A program made the translations under genes and the position numbers. From positions 62,001 through 126,000 of the forward strand of contig JAGVSM010002661.1 of NCBI GenBank assembly GCA_022494885.1: a stretch of 64,000 bases of DNA. The letters are read 5' to 3'. Source of the stretch: Micrasema longulum. Taxonomy: Eukaryota; Arthropoda; Insecta; Trichoptera; Brachycentridae. The notes under the pieces were generated by a model. That model was not told where the DNA came from, searched no databases, and was given only the letters and a program-made list of their open reading frames with translations. Positions within the stretch are counted from its first letter, which is position 1. Every line of letters begins with the position of its first letter. Shown here piece after piece: positions 40,905 through 51,929 of the stretch.

Positions 40905-41735
40905 TTAAACGTTATTCTCGATAGTAGATTGCTGTTTGAGTCTCCCATAAATTCTATTGTTGAAAAAGCTTACCAAATGCTGGGCTTCATTTTAAGAATT
41001 TCCAAACCCTTTAAAAAACTAAACATATTGAACTCTTTATACAACACTTTTGTACGCAGTAACTAAGAGTTTGCATCCGTTGTGTGGAGCCCACAATACA
41101 TAACAAACATAGAAAGGATTGAAAATGTTCAACGAAATTTTTTAAATACCTAGATTATAAAAACAATAAGACGCCTTGCACTTACAGCCAATCTGCTAAA
41201 CAAAATGGATGTTTTACTTAATTATTAATTATTAATTATTAAATAATAAAGTAGACTTTTTTAACCTACTCTTCAAAAATAATCTTAATGTTCCCTTTCG
41301 CGTGACAAAAAATAAGTATTTATTTTATCTGCCGGTCTGTAGCACTGACTATGCACAACACTCTTTTCACAATCGTTCTTGCTCAAACTATAATGCTTTT
41401 CTTTTTATATTTTACATGCGCCTTAATTTATTTAAAAATAAATTAAGACTTATTATTTCTGGCTGCGATACGATCCTACTTACTATTTAATGATGCTTAC
41501 CCTTACACACACCTGAACACTCGCTCCCGCGCTAATACCCACAAACACACCTTTACACTTACTCTCATACAAATACACATAAACATACCCTTTTGTTGTA
41601 CCACAATTTAATGTTGGATTTTTATTTAGAAACTTCTCTTTGTCTTTAAACCGTATCTTTTTTATGTTGATATATCATTGCTAACTGTTTGTTTCTGTAA
41701 AATAAATAAATGAATAAATATTTTGAATTTGAACC
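40905..41735 (+). mobile_element. LINE 3' end, family L4, copy 1
   Basis: Reads NVILDSRLLFESPINSIVEK, AYQMLGFILRISKPFKKLNI, NSLYNTFVRSN, stop, EFASVVWSPQYITNIERIEN, then after frame breaks NVPFRVTKNKYLFYLPVCST DYAQHSFHNRS and KLRLIISGCDTILLTI stop. The 3' UTR has a CA-rich tract (41500-41590) and ends aataaataaatgaataaata. A piece of the same family is at 54536-54697. Confidence 0.85.
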
Positions 41736-42149
41736 TGCTCGTGAAATAATGTTTTTTTTTTAAATGTACCTAGGAAAGTTGACTGGCAACAGTAACATAG
41801 CTACTGTATCTGCATACCCACATATCCTGGCAAGCTTTTTCCATGATTCCAAACAATTAACTACTATCCATAATCTGGTCCCGTATTAAAATAGGATATT
41901 TACAAAATTTTCTTCAAATTACCATAAAATAAAATCGAAAATTGAATATTTATTATCTGGTGTCTCAGAGTAGGTACTGAACAAGGACAAGAGACCTGCA
42001 AGGTTGGCAGCCCTGAGGATCCGTGACATAGACAAGACGATATGAAGGCTACGCACTAGTCACTTTTCCTCTTTTTCCTTCCCGCCTCGTCTCAACACCT
42101 CAAGATCCACGATCCTCGTCGTGACTTTCATTGTCACAATAATTCACAC
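41735..42149. other. no recognisable gene
   Basis: 41985-42130 is locally GC-richer without an assignable frame; it may be interior of the LINE whose RT piece follows. Confidence 0.4.
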
Positions 42150-42305
42150 GAAATTTTCTTTGAAATACAAACTCCTTTGGGCTGTTTAAAACTTCAGTAC
42201 AACATTCAAAATATTATACAATGGAGTAAACGAAACAAACTGTTCTTCAATGTCTCTAAATGTTTTGTCATGTCGTACACACGAGCGTCCAAAACAATGT
42301 ATTTC
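42150..42305 (+). mobile_element. LINE RT fragment after YADD
   Basis: LQYNIQNIIQWSKRNKLFFN then VSKCFVMSYTRASKTM: the L...I..W...N.L..NV.KC..M.. segment that follows the catalytic motif. Confidence 0.7.
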
Positions 42306-42777
42306 CGTTATTTATTTATTTAACTTTTTGTACATAATGTTATTTGTACATTGGCGGGCTTATTGCCAAATGGCAATTTCTTCCAACCAACCAATAAAAT
42401 AAAAGTTTTATTTTTATAATTCAAGTAACAGAACATATTCAATCGAAACAAAAATTAAAAAGCTAAAGATATATAAAAATAGAAATAAACGTATTTGTTT
42501 ATAAATTACCTTAAATCAAAACTATTACTCAATGGGAAAAAGGAAAAAAAAAATCGCATTTCAAACTCAAATTTGTTTATTAAGTCCAGATTATTGCTAT
42601 AATTTGTCTTCTTCTTTGGATATATATATACGCTTCACCTTAATTTTAAAAGCCTCAACTGTTTCTTACAAAATCAAATATTCTTATTAATTTTATGTTT
42701 AAACTCAAAAACATCATTGCGTCCTTAATTGGTTATTGCATAACACCATCCATACCAGCATCAAAGTTCCCTGCATT

Positions 42778-42838
42778 TATCATCATCATCATTGCCCTTT
42801 CCATACTTAGTAGTGCATAAGGCACGGCATTCGTAAAT
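42778..42838 (-). mobile_element. SINE-3 tail fragment
   Basis: tcatcatcatcattgccctt tccata ... tagtgcataaggcacggc is the reverse of the SINE-3/LINE (TGATGA) end. Confidence 0.55.
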
Positions 42839-43119
42839 CAAATCAAATTTCAATCATCCGTTACGTGAATGCAATATTATTTATTTATATGTTATTTAAA
42901 CGGCCTAAGCAACACTTATATTAAAAAACGCATGTATAAACAAGAAACTGAACAAAAATATGTAGCAAAGACAAACAAGGGCGATACAATAATGAATGGT
43001 TTACAATGTATTCATTAACACGATAAAGATATGCGACTTCGAGCTAAACCATGCCAATCCATCTTCATCCCATACTGTTTAAGTGGCGAAGAGATCTACA
43101 AAAAGCCGGAAGATCTTTC

Positions 43120-43660
43120 ACGATGCAGATGCCAATCTGTCAATGGGCTGGTAGAAAGAGCAATTGTGTTATTTAATCGTATCGCCTCGGATGTCGATAT
43201 ATTTCATAATAGTGGGATTACTCTTAGGAGGGCAATTTCCAAATTGTAATATGTATGTCAATTTTACATAACAATTTACTTTTTTTTCTTCTCTTTTCTA
43301 TTTAATAAATCTGATATGTATATTTTGTAATATGTTGAGAATTAATTGGATACTCCGTTATGTTCTTAATGTAACTAAAAATAAATGAAATAAATGAAAT
43401 GAATGAAATGAATGAAATGCATGAAATGAATGAAATGAATGAAATGAATGAGATGAATGAGATGAATGAGATGAATGAAGTGAATGAAGTGAATGAAGTG
43501 AATGAAGTGAATGAAGTGAATGAAGTGAATGAAGTGAATGAAGTGAATGAAGTGAATGAAGTGAATGAAGTGAATGAAGTGAATGAAGTGAATGAAGTGA
43601 ATGAAGTGAATGAAATGAATAAAAAAAATAAAAAAAAATAATAATAATAACAATAAATCT
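43120..43660 (+). mobile_element. LINE L3 3' end, copy 2, with expanded tail
   Basis: Codes RCRCQSVNGLVERAIVLFNR, IASDVDIFHNSGITLRRAIS KL then TAA (43247-43249), the same C-terminus as 27395-27590. The 3' UTR ctgatatgtatattttgtaa leads into aaataaatgaaat units, which then grade into the minisatellite at 43385-43640. Confidence 0.85.
43385..43640 (+). repeat. GAATGAAGT minisatellite grown from a LINE tail
   Basis: Runs of 9-bp units grade from left to right: aaatgaaat, gaatgaaat, gaatgagat, then about 16 near-perfect gaatgaagt copies. All six frames are partly open because the unit length is a multiple of three; the resulting repeat peptides are not real genes. Confidence 0.95.
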
Positions 43661-43828
43661 CAAAGAATTCCAAGTTGTGTGACGAATCGATTAATCTACA
43701 CATTCTGGACATTGTGTCATACAAACAAAAGTTGCTTTTAAAAGATTAAATAAAAAACAGATTTTGACTTCTGGTGACATGGTTGGGAACGTGAGAAGAA
43801 ATTGATTGTTCACTTATGGCATTAAGTA

Positions 43829-44888
43829 CAGCAAAACCTCGATTTAACGGACATCTATTTAACGAACTTCGGATATAACGGACAAAAAATCTGGTCAAAT
43901 GTAAAATAATTTAAAACGTCCTGTTTGTATTATTCATGATTTAATTCAAGTGTCGCCGCATGTAAATAATTTATAGCGGCCATGATAATCACGTCATATG
44001 TCTAGCACTAGAATTTAAAACATGATGCCGTCCTGTTCGTAGACTGCACTTAGCCGGAGCGAGAGTATATTAGGGGATTCCCTGATACAATAACGCGTAG
44101 GTTTCGAACTGTACTATACGCATTTTCGTTATTTTAGAGAGTTGATTATAAAAAATAAGTTGATGGAAACAAAACTTGCTTCTTTTTTCAAAGCAGGATT
44201 ATCAAAAGTAAGTGCGTCGATATCAATCAGCAACGTCACTTCACGACAAGTGTCCGAAGACAATAAATATAATACTTACATATTACAACAGAGATGAAGA
44301 ACATTCTAGAGAAGGTAATATGGAAGTTGAGACATTAACAGGGCTTATGACCTGTCATTGGCTAGTTAAGGTGGCCACTTTACACACTGTGTAACATTCA
44401 CCATTCTGCCTTTGAACATCTATATTCCTTCAATTCTTGTCTTCAGGTTTCAGCTCTCTAACTTCACAAACATCAACAGATGAACGAATTGAAGAAATAT
44501 AAAGGTTTAAATATGGGCAGAATGGTGTGTAAAGTGGCCACTTAAAAACTTTACACGGTGTGTAAAGTGGCCACTTAAACCAGCCAATGACAGGTCATAA
44601 GCCCTGTAGATGCCTAGACTTCTATTTTCCCTTCTCTAAAATGGTCTCCATCTCTGTTGTAATATGTTAATATTAAAAGCTCCCTAGGACGTTGAATCCA
44701 ATCTTTGTCTATAAAAATTTAAAAAAAACTAAAAATATTGTTTATTTAAATTTTGTTTGTGTTTTTTATTGTTTATATCCATCAAAAAACAGTTTTAAAT
44801 TTATTTTAAACCTATTTTATAAAACGGACTTTTGGCTTTAACGGACACTCTCTCTCCCCAACTAGTATGTTATATCGAGGTTTTACTG
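43829..44888. mobile_element. pogo/Tigger-like DNA transposon
   Basis: TIR cagcaaaacctcgatttaac on the left; the right end ttatatcgaggttttactg is its inverse. TA lies on both sides (43827-43828, 44889-44890). TIRs with this CAGTAAAACCTCGATATAACGG pattern are typical of pogo/Tigger elements. Transposase is not recognisable, and an RA inverted pair occupies 44283-44720. Confidence 0.8.
44283..44720. repeat. RA repeat, inverted pair
   Basis: 44283-44450 is RA in minus orientation (attacaacagagatgaagaa, cttatgacctgtcattggct, ccactttacacactgtgtaa); 44455-44720 is RA in plus orientation (acttcacaaacatcaacaga, cggtgtgtaaagtggccact, catcagccctgtaga-like block, tctctgttgtaatatgttaa). The two halves are joined tail to tail inside the pogo-like element. 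aaagtggccacttaaa occurs twice in the right arm. Confidence 0.8.
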
Positions 44889-44957
44889 TATTTTTAAAAC
44901 GTATCTAAGGTCCGTCTCGTTCTATAGTTTGAACAACCTTTAAAATCAATATTTCAC

Positions 44958-45036
44958 GTTCATTCTGCCAGGAATCGAACCCAGGACCTCAAAAATGGAA
45001 GGCAAATGTGCCATCTACTTCATGACGAGATAGAAT
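44958..45036 (-). mobile_element. SINE-3 head, diverged
   Basis: Minus strand: tcgtcatgaagtagatggca, gtcctgggttcgattcctgg. Confidence 0.65.
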
Positions 45037-45049
45037 CTTACTGGAAAAA

Positions 45050-45566
45050 AAACTCCAAAAACTGATACATGTATTCTACTCATTGAGAGGTGTTTTAGAT
45101 TACGGACCAATTAAATTGATATATTTTGCACCGTTCCTCTCGGTTGCGTCATATGGAGTATTTGGATGGGGTGGCTGTTTGGAGGCAATATTAAATCCAT
45201 TGGCCATTGTCCAAAAACTATATTGAAAATAATGCTAAAATTGCCACCCACCTATTTCCCTCATACTCTATTTGAAACAGCAAATTTACTAACTGTCAGA
45301 CAACTTTATGTTAGGGAAGTTCTAACAAATTTCTGGTCTTAAGTTAAAAATAGAATAAAACAGAATATTAAAACAAGATATGCAATGAGCATAAACTTTG
45401 GGGTACCTCAAAGTAGAACTGCCTTTTTTCAGAGGCATTTTGCAGTATTAGACTCCAGGGTTTTTAACAAGTTGGACTCTCGCATAAAAGCTTCCGTCAG
45501 TTACAATGTTTATAAAAAAATGGTAAGCAAGTGGATAAGGAGTAGACTTTTTCATATCCTGTAAAT
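45050..45566 (+). mobile_element. LINE RT C-terminal region
   Basis: SLRGVLDYGPIKLIYFAPFL, SVASYGVFGWGGCLEAILNP, then in another frame KTILKIMLKLPPTYFPHTLF, ETANLLTVRQLYVREVLTNF W, stop, then YAMSINFGVPQSRTAFFQRH FAVLDSRVFNKLDSRIKASV and KWIRSRLFHIL stop. Matches the YG...WG.........Q K.ILK........P...L F.....LTVRQLY pattern of non-LTR C-termini. Confidence 0.8.
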
Positions 45567-45832
45567 TATTTTTATGACTAAAAGATGTGTTGCTTTTAAT
45601 TGTTAAATATCTCCTTATTCTTTTTATTTATATATTCTTTTTATTTTTAATGTTTTGTAATTAATATTTGTTTTCTTATAATTAGAATTAACATTTTTTC
45701 TTTCATTTACAAATGGTGTTTTTTCTAAATTAAATAAGTGCTTCAATTTTTATTATTATCGGTTTATTTTCTAATTCACATTTATGTTTCATTTTTTAAA
45801 TTATAAATGGAATATTAACATTTTACAACACA

Positions 45833-46085
45833 GATGAAGAACATTTTAGATAAGGTAATAAAGATGTCTAGGCATCTACAAGGCTTATGACCTGTCATCG
45901 GCTGGTTTAAGTGGCCATTTTACACACTGTGTAACATTTACCATTCTGCCCATATTTGAACATCTATATTTCTTCAATTCTTTCATCTGTTGATATTTGT
46001 GAAATTAAAGAGCAGAAACATTTATTTATGTTTGTTGTTTTCATTGAGTTGAATCCAGTCCTTGTCTACTAAAATTTAGACAATC
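45833..46085 (-). repeat. RA repeat copy
   Basis: acagatgaagaacattttag, gtctaggcatctacaaggct, ggctggtttaagtggccatt, aacatttaccattctgccca, tctttcatctgttgatattt. Confidence 0.85.
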
Positions 46086-46504
46086 TCAAAAAATTAATGG
46101 AATATTTTCTAATTTATATTTATGCTTAAATTTTAAGTATTATCGGTATGTTGTCTAATTTGCATAAACGTTTCATTTTCTAATAATAATTAAGGAATAT
46201 TTTCAAATTTATGCTGAAATTTTTATTATTATCTGTTGGTTTTCTGATTTATAAATTGTCAAAATTTCTTGATATCATAGCTATTATATGAATAAAAAAA
46301 TAAAAAAATTAGGGAAATTAAAAAAAATAAATGCTAAAAGAAGGCCCATCCTTAACACAGGAATTTTATAGCTAGTCGGGACCTAAAACAAAGAACCTCT
46401 GTATATTTTAAAACTGTGAAATAAATAAATATATCTCTACTTTATTTCCTTATTCTGGATTTTTTTCTGAGACCAGCCATTGGGTTGAAAACATTTGGCC
46501 GAGG

Positions 46505-46621
46505 ATTTGGTGTTATTTTACAGACATAACTATATTCTACACTCGCCTGGACACAATAAAACCGTACCTTACATTAAAAAATTCGGTGAATTTAGAACAC
46601 ACTTAAAAATAGCATTTGAAT
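46505..46621 (+). mobile_element. short LINE C-terminus
   Basis: Reads HSPGHNKTVPYIKKFGEFRT HLKIAFE stop. Short, and identified only by resemblance to LINE termini. Confidence 0.4.
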
Positions 46622-47530
46622 GAAATCAAATAGTTCTATCAATCTAACATTTATCTTCTCGAAAGGTATAAAGTTTCTTTAGAGTTGTGTACCATTATTT
46701 CCCGCGAAAGTTCCACATAAAGGATGGAGCTGTATGGCTAGTTAGTGGAAGCGGAAAGTAGTGGAATTCCACGAAATCTCCTTACTTTTGGTTGTTACAA
46801 TACGCGGTCAGCTCCAAAGAAACTTCCGCAAAGTTTTAACTAGAGTTCGACTAATGTTTCGATATTCACTCGACCGAAATGAACCCCTTAGAAGTTTATA
46901 AATACAACATGGGAAAACGGATTATGGCGAAAAGTGAGAACTGACATAAGTTCCTACACCATAAAAAACCGGCCCCATTAAATTTTATTTTTTTTCACAT
47001 TTTCCGGCACGTTTTAACATATTTTTTTGCTAATAATGTAACATATAGGTAGAGCTATCGCCACATAACCTTTCCAATTCTGAATACGTTGACCATGGTG
47101 TAAAAATATTGATATATAAAAAAATATTTTTAACATTATTTACATGAAATTTCGATTTGAGCATAGAGGCACCAGGATAATGAAGCAACAATGTAATAGA
47201 TGTCTGATTTCAAGTCTGAGAGATGCGTTTAATATAAAAATGTAGATGATATAAGTATAGATTTAAGGCAAGGCAACATTTAAACAAAATATATCCGTGT
47301 TGGCATTTTAAATGGATATTATAAAAAAGGAATAAATATTTAGGTAAAACCAACAAAGTAAGAAAATGACACAACGAGAAAAATATATAAAACATGTATA
47401 CGGTAAATGTAGCAAAAATATAACAAAGTAAGAAATAATGAAGTGAAAAAATATATTTATTTATTTTCATCACGTATATAGTAACTACAGCTATTTTTAC
47501 AAATATTGACTACTCATCACAGTTCGATGT
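46622..47530. other. no recognisable gene
   Basis: AT-rich. An 87-codon minus-strand frame at 47210-47473 is composition-driven (Phe/Tyr/Leu/Ile) and unsupported. Confidence 0.5.
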
Positions 47531-47650
47531 GTCATCTATTTCGTCATCAGAAACACGTTAAAAAACAAATCACAGTTTAACACAATTTCCTTGGATTGTC
47601 CGCACAAAGTCCGTCCTTGTCCCAACTTCGTAGCTTTAGACATGGTTACA
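47531..47650 (-). mobile_element. possible transposase N-terminus
   Basis: ATG at 47643-47645 (minus) opens MSKATKLGQGRTLCGQSKEI VLNCDLFF and then breaks down. GRTLRSQ.KEIV.NV..FF is a pattern I associate with N-termini of mariner-superfamily-like transposases in insects, but the match is short. Confidence 0.35.
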
Positions 47651-48105
47651 TTGTTTTTTTAAACAAACAGACAACTGACATGTATATTTTGAATTTTGGA
47701 CCATTTGGAACCGACATTAGCTAACCAGACGACGTAATTGTTGCAGCACATTTACATACCTGTATATTACACAAATGATTTGTTTAAGTGTTAGTTTTCG
47801 AAAGGTTAAGTGGCGGGCACTCTACGAATACATAACATCAATGCGACGCTAATTTTGGTGCGTAATTAAAAGTCATGAAGGTTATTCTATGCGGCACAAA
47901 AAGGATTTGAAAAATGCAGAAAAATAATTAAAATATTTAAACATTTATTTAGAGTATCCGAAAAATATATTTATTATTTAATTTGTAAAATATTTATATT
48001 TTATTTGACCACCTTTGGCTCACACTACTTATTCGTCTAGGCAAGGATTTGTAGAGATTAACAAAAAAGTTCTCTTGGAACTCTTTTTCAGAGATTTTTT
48101 CCCCA

Positions 48106-48302
48106 TTTTTATAAAAAATAAATATTTTCATTTTTATGATTTACCCAAATATTTCAATTTCAAATCCCCTTTTTAACGAGTTGTAAATAACTCATTATCA
48201 GGAAATGGGAACCAAGTTGAGGTAGAGTGGGGTTCGAACTGCGCTTCGTTTGACTTACACACGGAAGGTTCCGGGTTCGATTCCCGGTGAGAACACGAAA
48301 AA
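48106..48302. mobile_element. SINE-1 / SINE-2 chimera
   Basis: 48106-48230 is SINE-1 body and B box in minus orientation (acgagttgtaaataactcat, gtagagtggggttcgaact). At 48233 it switches to SINE-2 in plus orientation, entered in mid-head (tttgacttacacacggaagg ttccgggttcgattcccggt gagaac). The normal SINE-1 A box is missing. Confidence 0.75.
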
Positions 48303-48477
48303 TAATTTAATATAAAGTAAAAACAATTTTGCCAATGTATATATTGGTATGAAAATTTAAAGTATCTTTTCAGCAATCTGTAATTGAAGATGTTTAGAAA
48401 AATATATATTATATACGTTTTATATTTTTCATCCAGATAACTTAATTTTGTATTTTTCTTCATTATTTTACTTTACC

Positions 48478-49520
48478 TTTTACACGGCGCAAATATAGCC
48501 AACGTCTTTAGAAGCTTTGTTCTCCGATTGAATGCGAACAGGTGTCGAAAATGTTCCATTTCGTCTACATGACATTCTATTTAGAAGGCTTGTAATCAAA
48601 TCAAATAATACATGTAACGTTAAAACGAATCCAATATCCTATAGAGTAGAAATTTTTCTTTCGGATGAAGCTTTACTTATTTTTTTACTTTTAGTCATAG
48701 AATTAAAAATAGTCCAGAAGGAGCGTAGAATCATATTTGAATACATCGGACTGTGTCCAATAATCCCCCAATATGCTCCACTTTTGCCGCGCGCATTCGT
48801 GATGTCGCCGCGTAATGTTGCACGGTGGGAGAAAAAATAATCATAACACAAATGTAAGGTAAAAAAAAGCAATCTGTTTATTTCTCTAAAATTTTATTGT
48901 GCACCCGGAAATATTGATTGACACAACAGAGTAGATAAGTAAAGGGTCATTTAATAAGAGTAATTGAATCAATGATCTTTAAACTTAAAATATAAAACAA
49001 ATTTTATTTTACATAAAACTAATATTTTTATATCATGTTAAATAATATTTGATGTTTTGCAGATAATTTCGGTCAAATGTCCACCACGACGTTGTTTAAT
49101 CTGAGGTCCAATTTTCATTAGTTCTCTCATTAAATGAGCAAAGTAGGGTAAAAAAAATTACTACCCTGGCAACACTAACGAAATTTCCATTTTGTTTCTT
49201 TGGCAATCTGAAAGATTGAAAAATAATTTAATTTTTATGTAATGCATTTGCTACTTAAACATTCGTTTGCTAATTACACATAAAATGTGATACCATAATG
49301 TTAATTTACGATCCTGGCAGTATTTTTACACTTTTGAAGGAGACAACACGGCATAGTTTAATTCAAATCAGGAGTTGCGTACTGAGCGACGTCTACAAAG
49401 AAACTAATACCTTATGTTTGATGTGCGTATGCGGTTTTAGGACTATTTTTAATTTTATTATTTTAGCGTTCATTTTTAAATTGGAAAAAAAACGGAAAAA
49501 ACTTATGTTAATATTTTTAA
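48478..49520 (+). repeat. RB repeat copy 3 (mosaic)
   Basis: 48490-48680 matches 5190-5360; 49305-49412 matches 4495-4610; 49475-49512 (aattggaaaaaaaacgg, aaaacttatgttaa) matches 5390-5425. The blocks are in a different order from copy 1. Confidence 0.6.
49020..49145 (-). mobile_element. possible transposase C-terminal fragment
   Basis: Minus strand: MRELMKIGPQIKQRRGGHLT EIICKTSNII stop. The ..RRGGH.. terminus resembles C-termini of some DDE transposases; evidence is weak. Confidence 0.3.
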
Positions 49521-50135
49521 AATCCCGTTACAAAATTTCATTTAAATTAGTATTTGAAAGGTTTGTACCCCCGTACATGGTAGTAATTTTACCTACCCTT
49601 AAGCAGAAAGGATAAAATGCCACGATACTCTGTCATTATACCTCGCTTACTCTACACTCATACAACTTCGCATGCATGCTCGCCGATTACTCCAACTTTT
49701 GACATGTCCATCTTAAAGTATTTGATGGACTTGATCACAAGAGCTAGTTTATTTCTGGAAAGTCACAGTTATACATAAACTAAATATATAAAAGTGGATT
49801 GTAATAGAAAAAAAAACACGAATCATTTTATGTAACCATATTGATTAATAATAAAAATTAAAATATTTCAGTACAAGAAATAAAGAAAACGATTAGATTA
49901 GTATAAACATGGATGTCGACTCTTAAGTCAAACAGTCTAATAAGATCATAAATACTCATATTTCTTAATTTTTCCTTTAGAAATGTTCTAATGATATTTG
50001 ATCTGCCTCGGGCAATTTCGAAATAATAAATACATATCTTTCTTGTGATCCCCTGAAAAAATACCATGTTTTTTCAATACAAGATTTCTTTTGAATCGCA
50101 TCAGCAAATTACATAATGTGTTTAAATAATTACAT
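49520..50135. other. no recognisable gene
   Basis: No supported frame or known repeat. Confidence 0.5.
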
Positions 50136-50139
50136 ATAT

Positions 50140-50372
50140 GATTGGCACAGCGTTGGTACACCAATCGCGGAAAATCTTGATAATTTTTGTTTTGCTACGT
50201 GAAGGTAAAATGATCAGTCTTACGCTTCAGGTGCCAGTCCCGGGACTATGAAATATTCTAGTGTAAAAACACCTTTTTTAAAGAAATATTTCATGTCAAT
50301 CATGTCGGGAATCGAACCCGAGACCTTTTACACGGTAAGCTAATGCGCCGACTACAACACCACAGGCCGACA
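50140..50372 (-). mobile_element. SINE-3, near full length, uninterrupted
   Basis: Minus strand: ggcctgtggtgttgtagtcg (A-box region), ctcgggttcgattcccgaca (B box), tgattgacatgaaatatttc, ggtgtttttacactagaata, agactgatcattttacc, gtaccaacgctgtgcc. Serves as the reference for the interrupted copy at 8921-9811. Confidence 0.85.
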
Positions 50373-50439
50373 ATATCTAGTAGAGCGAAAAAACCCTTTC
50401 GAATGACATATAACCTTTTACATTTTAAACAATGTATCG

Positions 50440-50830
50440 AATTTGTTTAAATTTTTGTAGACAAGAACTGGATTTAATTCACTAGAAAGCTGTTAATATT
50501 AACATATATTATGTTACAATGTTTTGAGTTTGTCCCAATGTTTGAAGACAATAGACTGGATTTCACCCTAAGGAGTCATAAGATTAACAAATTACAACAC
50601 AAATGGAAAACCTTTCAGAGACGGGTGGGGTTTTAGTAAATGTTACACAGTGTGTAAAGTGGCCACCAGCCAATGACAGGTAAAATGCTTCCATATTCCC
50701 TTTTCTCAAAAATGTTTTCCCTCCCTATTGCAATAAATTTAGATCAAAATAACTCCATAGGGAGGAACTCCAGCCAGTCTGCAAACATTTGGACATACTC
50801 AAAACATTGTTGAATACATTCTTAAATGAG
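50440..50830. repeat. RA repeat, inverted pair
   Basis: 50440-50620 is minus-oriented RA (gtagacaagaactggattta, caatgttttgagtttgtccc, ttacaacacaaatggaaaac); 50634-50830 is plus-oriented RA (gttacacagtgtgtaaagtg, ccatattcccttttctcaaa, catttggacatactcaaaac). Confidence 0.8.
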
Positions 50831-51154
50831 CTATTACGAATCTCACTATTGCGTGCCGTAACCTTATAATATATTAACCTTTATATACAGATAATTGCTT
50901 ACTTTATAGTTAGGAATCGGACAATTCTGAACAAGCGGTGTTTATCAGACATATCTACCCTATTTGAGGTTGGAATTCACAAGTACTTGAACAACCCTTA
51001 ATCCCAGCCTCCCGATGCCAATCACGTACCACAGTATAAAGTAATAATTTATATCTTCATCTTAATACTTATTTATACCCTTAAAAGAGACAGGGGAAAA
51101 TCCCATAAAATACATTTTCAGGGTCACTAATGCTCGTATATTAATTGTGAATTT

Positions 51155-51905
51155 ATTTATTTATTTATTAATGAAATCATACAGTCTTTATATAAAACAA
51201 GGTACAAAAGAACAATTTTAAAAAGTAAGACCAATTACAAATTTCACACTAATGAATGCAGGAGGAGAGGGGAAAAATAATTTAATTCTAAAAATGTAAA
51301 AATAAAAATAATACATAAAAAGTTCATAAAAAGGAGAAGACATTGTAAAGCTACTCTACTTTCCTCCCTCTCTCTCTGCTTCCATGAACATTTCAATTTA
51401 ATTGTAAAAAAATCACTACCAACAATAAATTATTCGATGCAGGTAGTAGATGTAGGTAAGTATAAATTAAGAGTTGAAAACAAATGTTTAAAATTAAAAG
51501 TAAAATTGAAAATTAAAATGAAAAGTTTAAATTAAAATTAAGTTAAAAGTTTAAATTAAAAGTTAAAATTAAGAATTTAAATTAAAAAGTTAAAATTGAA
51601 AGACAAAATTAAAAATCAAAGTAAAAGTTAAAAGTCAAGCAGGAGATAAATTTAAAATGTCTTTAACTGATCTGATAAAAATATGGTATTTACAATGTAG
51701 TATGTCGATGTCACTAAAACTGTCACTATAGGTAATCTGTATTCTTCGTAGAGTGCTATTTTTTAAATAATTAGTCATTGAGTTAGGAATGTCGAAGAGT
51801 ACAGATTGACGAGTTCTACGGACAGGGACTCGATATGAAATGCCTCTAACAATTTCTGGGCTGTCAATTACTGAGATATTATTAATATTTAACGCATTAA
51901 CTTTG
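51155..51905 (-). mobile_element. LINE 3' end with open C-terminus
   Basis: Minus strand open frame (about 51905-51632): NINNISVIDSPEIVRGISYR, VPVRRTRQSVLFDIPNSMTN, YLKNSTLRRIQITYSDSFSD IDILHCKYHIF, ILNLSPA stop. The 3' UTR holds a low-complexity aaaattaaaagttaaaattg tract (51478-51620) and ends in a TTTATTTATTTATTAATG-type tail. No stops within the 80+ codons: relatively young. Confidence 0.8.
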
Positions 51906-51929
51906 TGGTCAAACTTTAACTAAATGTAT

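Larger units (their letters stand above)
42870..44945 (-). mobile_element. LINE L2 copy 2, broken by two nested insertions
   Basis: Pieces at 42870-43119, 43660-43826 and 44889-44945 align in order with the single LINE at 20019-20700. These are gactaagc 3' UTR and tcgagctaaaccatgccaat, then tctacacattctggacattg and caaaagttgcttttaaaaga, then aaaacgtatctaaggtccgt. Removing the L3 LINE (43120-43660) and the pogo-like element (43829-44888) restores continuity. Confidence 0.85.

Noticed and set aside
43302..43724. Long open frames on both strands with repeating three-residue peptides
   Set aside because: They are produced by the 9-bp minisatellite, whose unit length is divisible by three; no start, splice or codon-level evidence for a protein.
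47210..47473. 87-codon hydrophobic frame on the minus strand
   Set aside because: AT-driven Phe/Tyr/Leu composition, no splice or family support.
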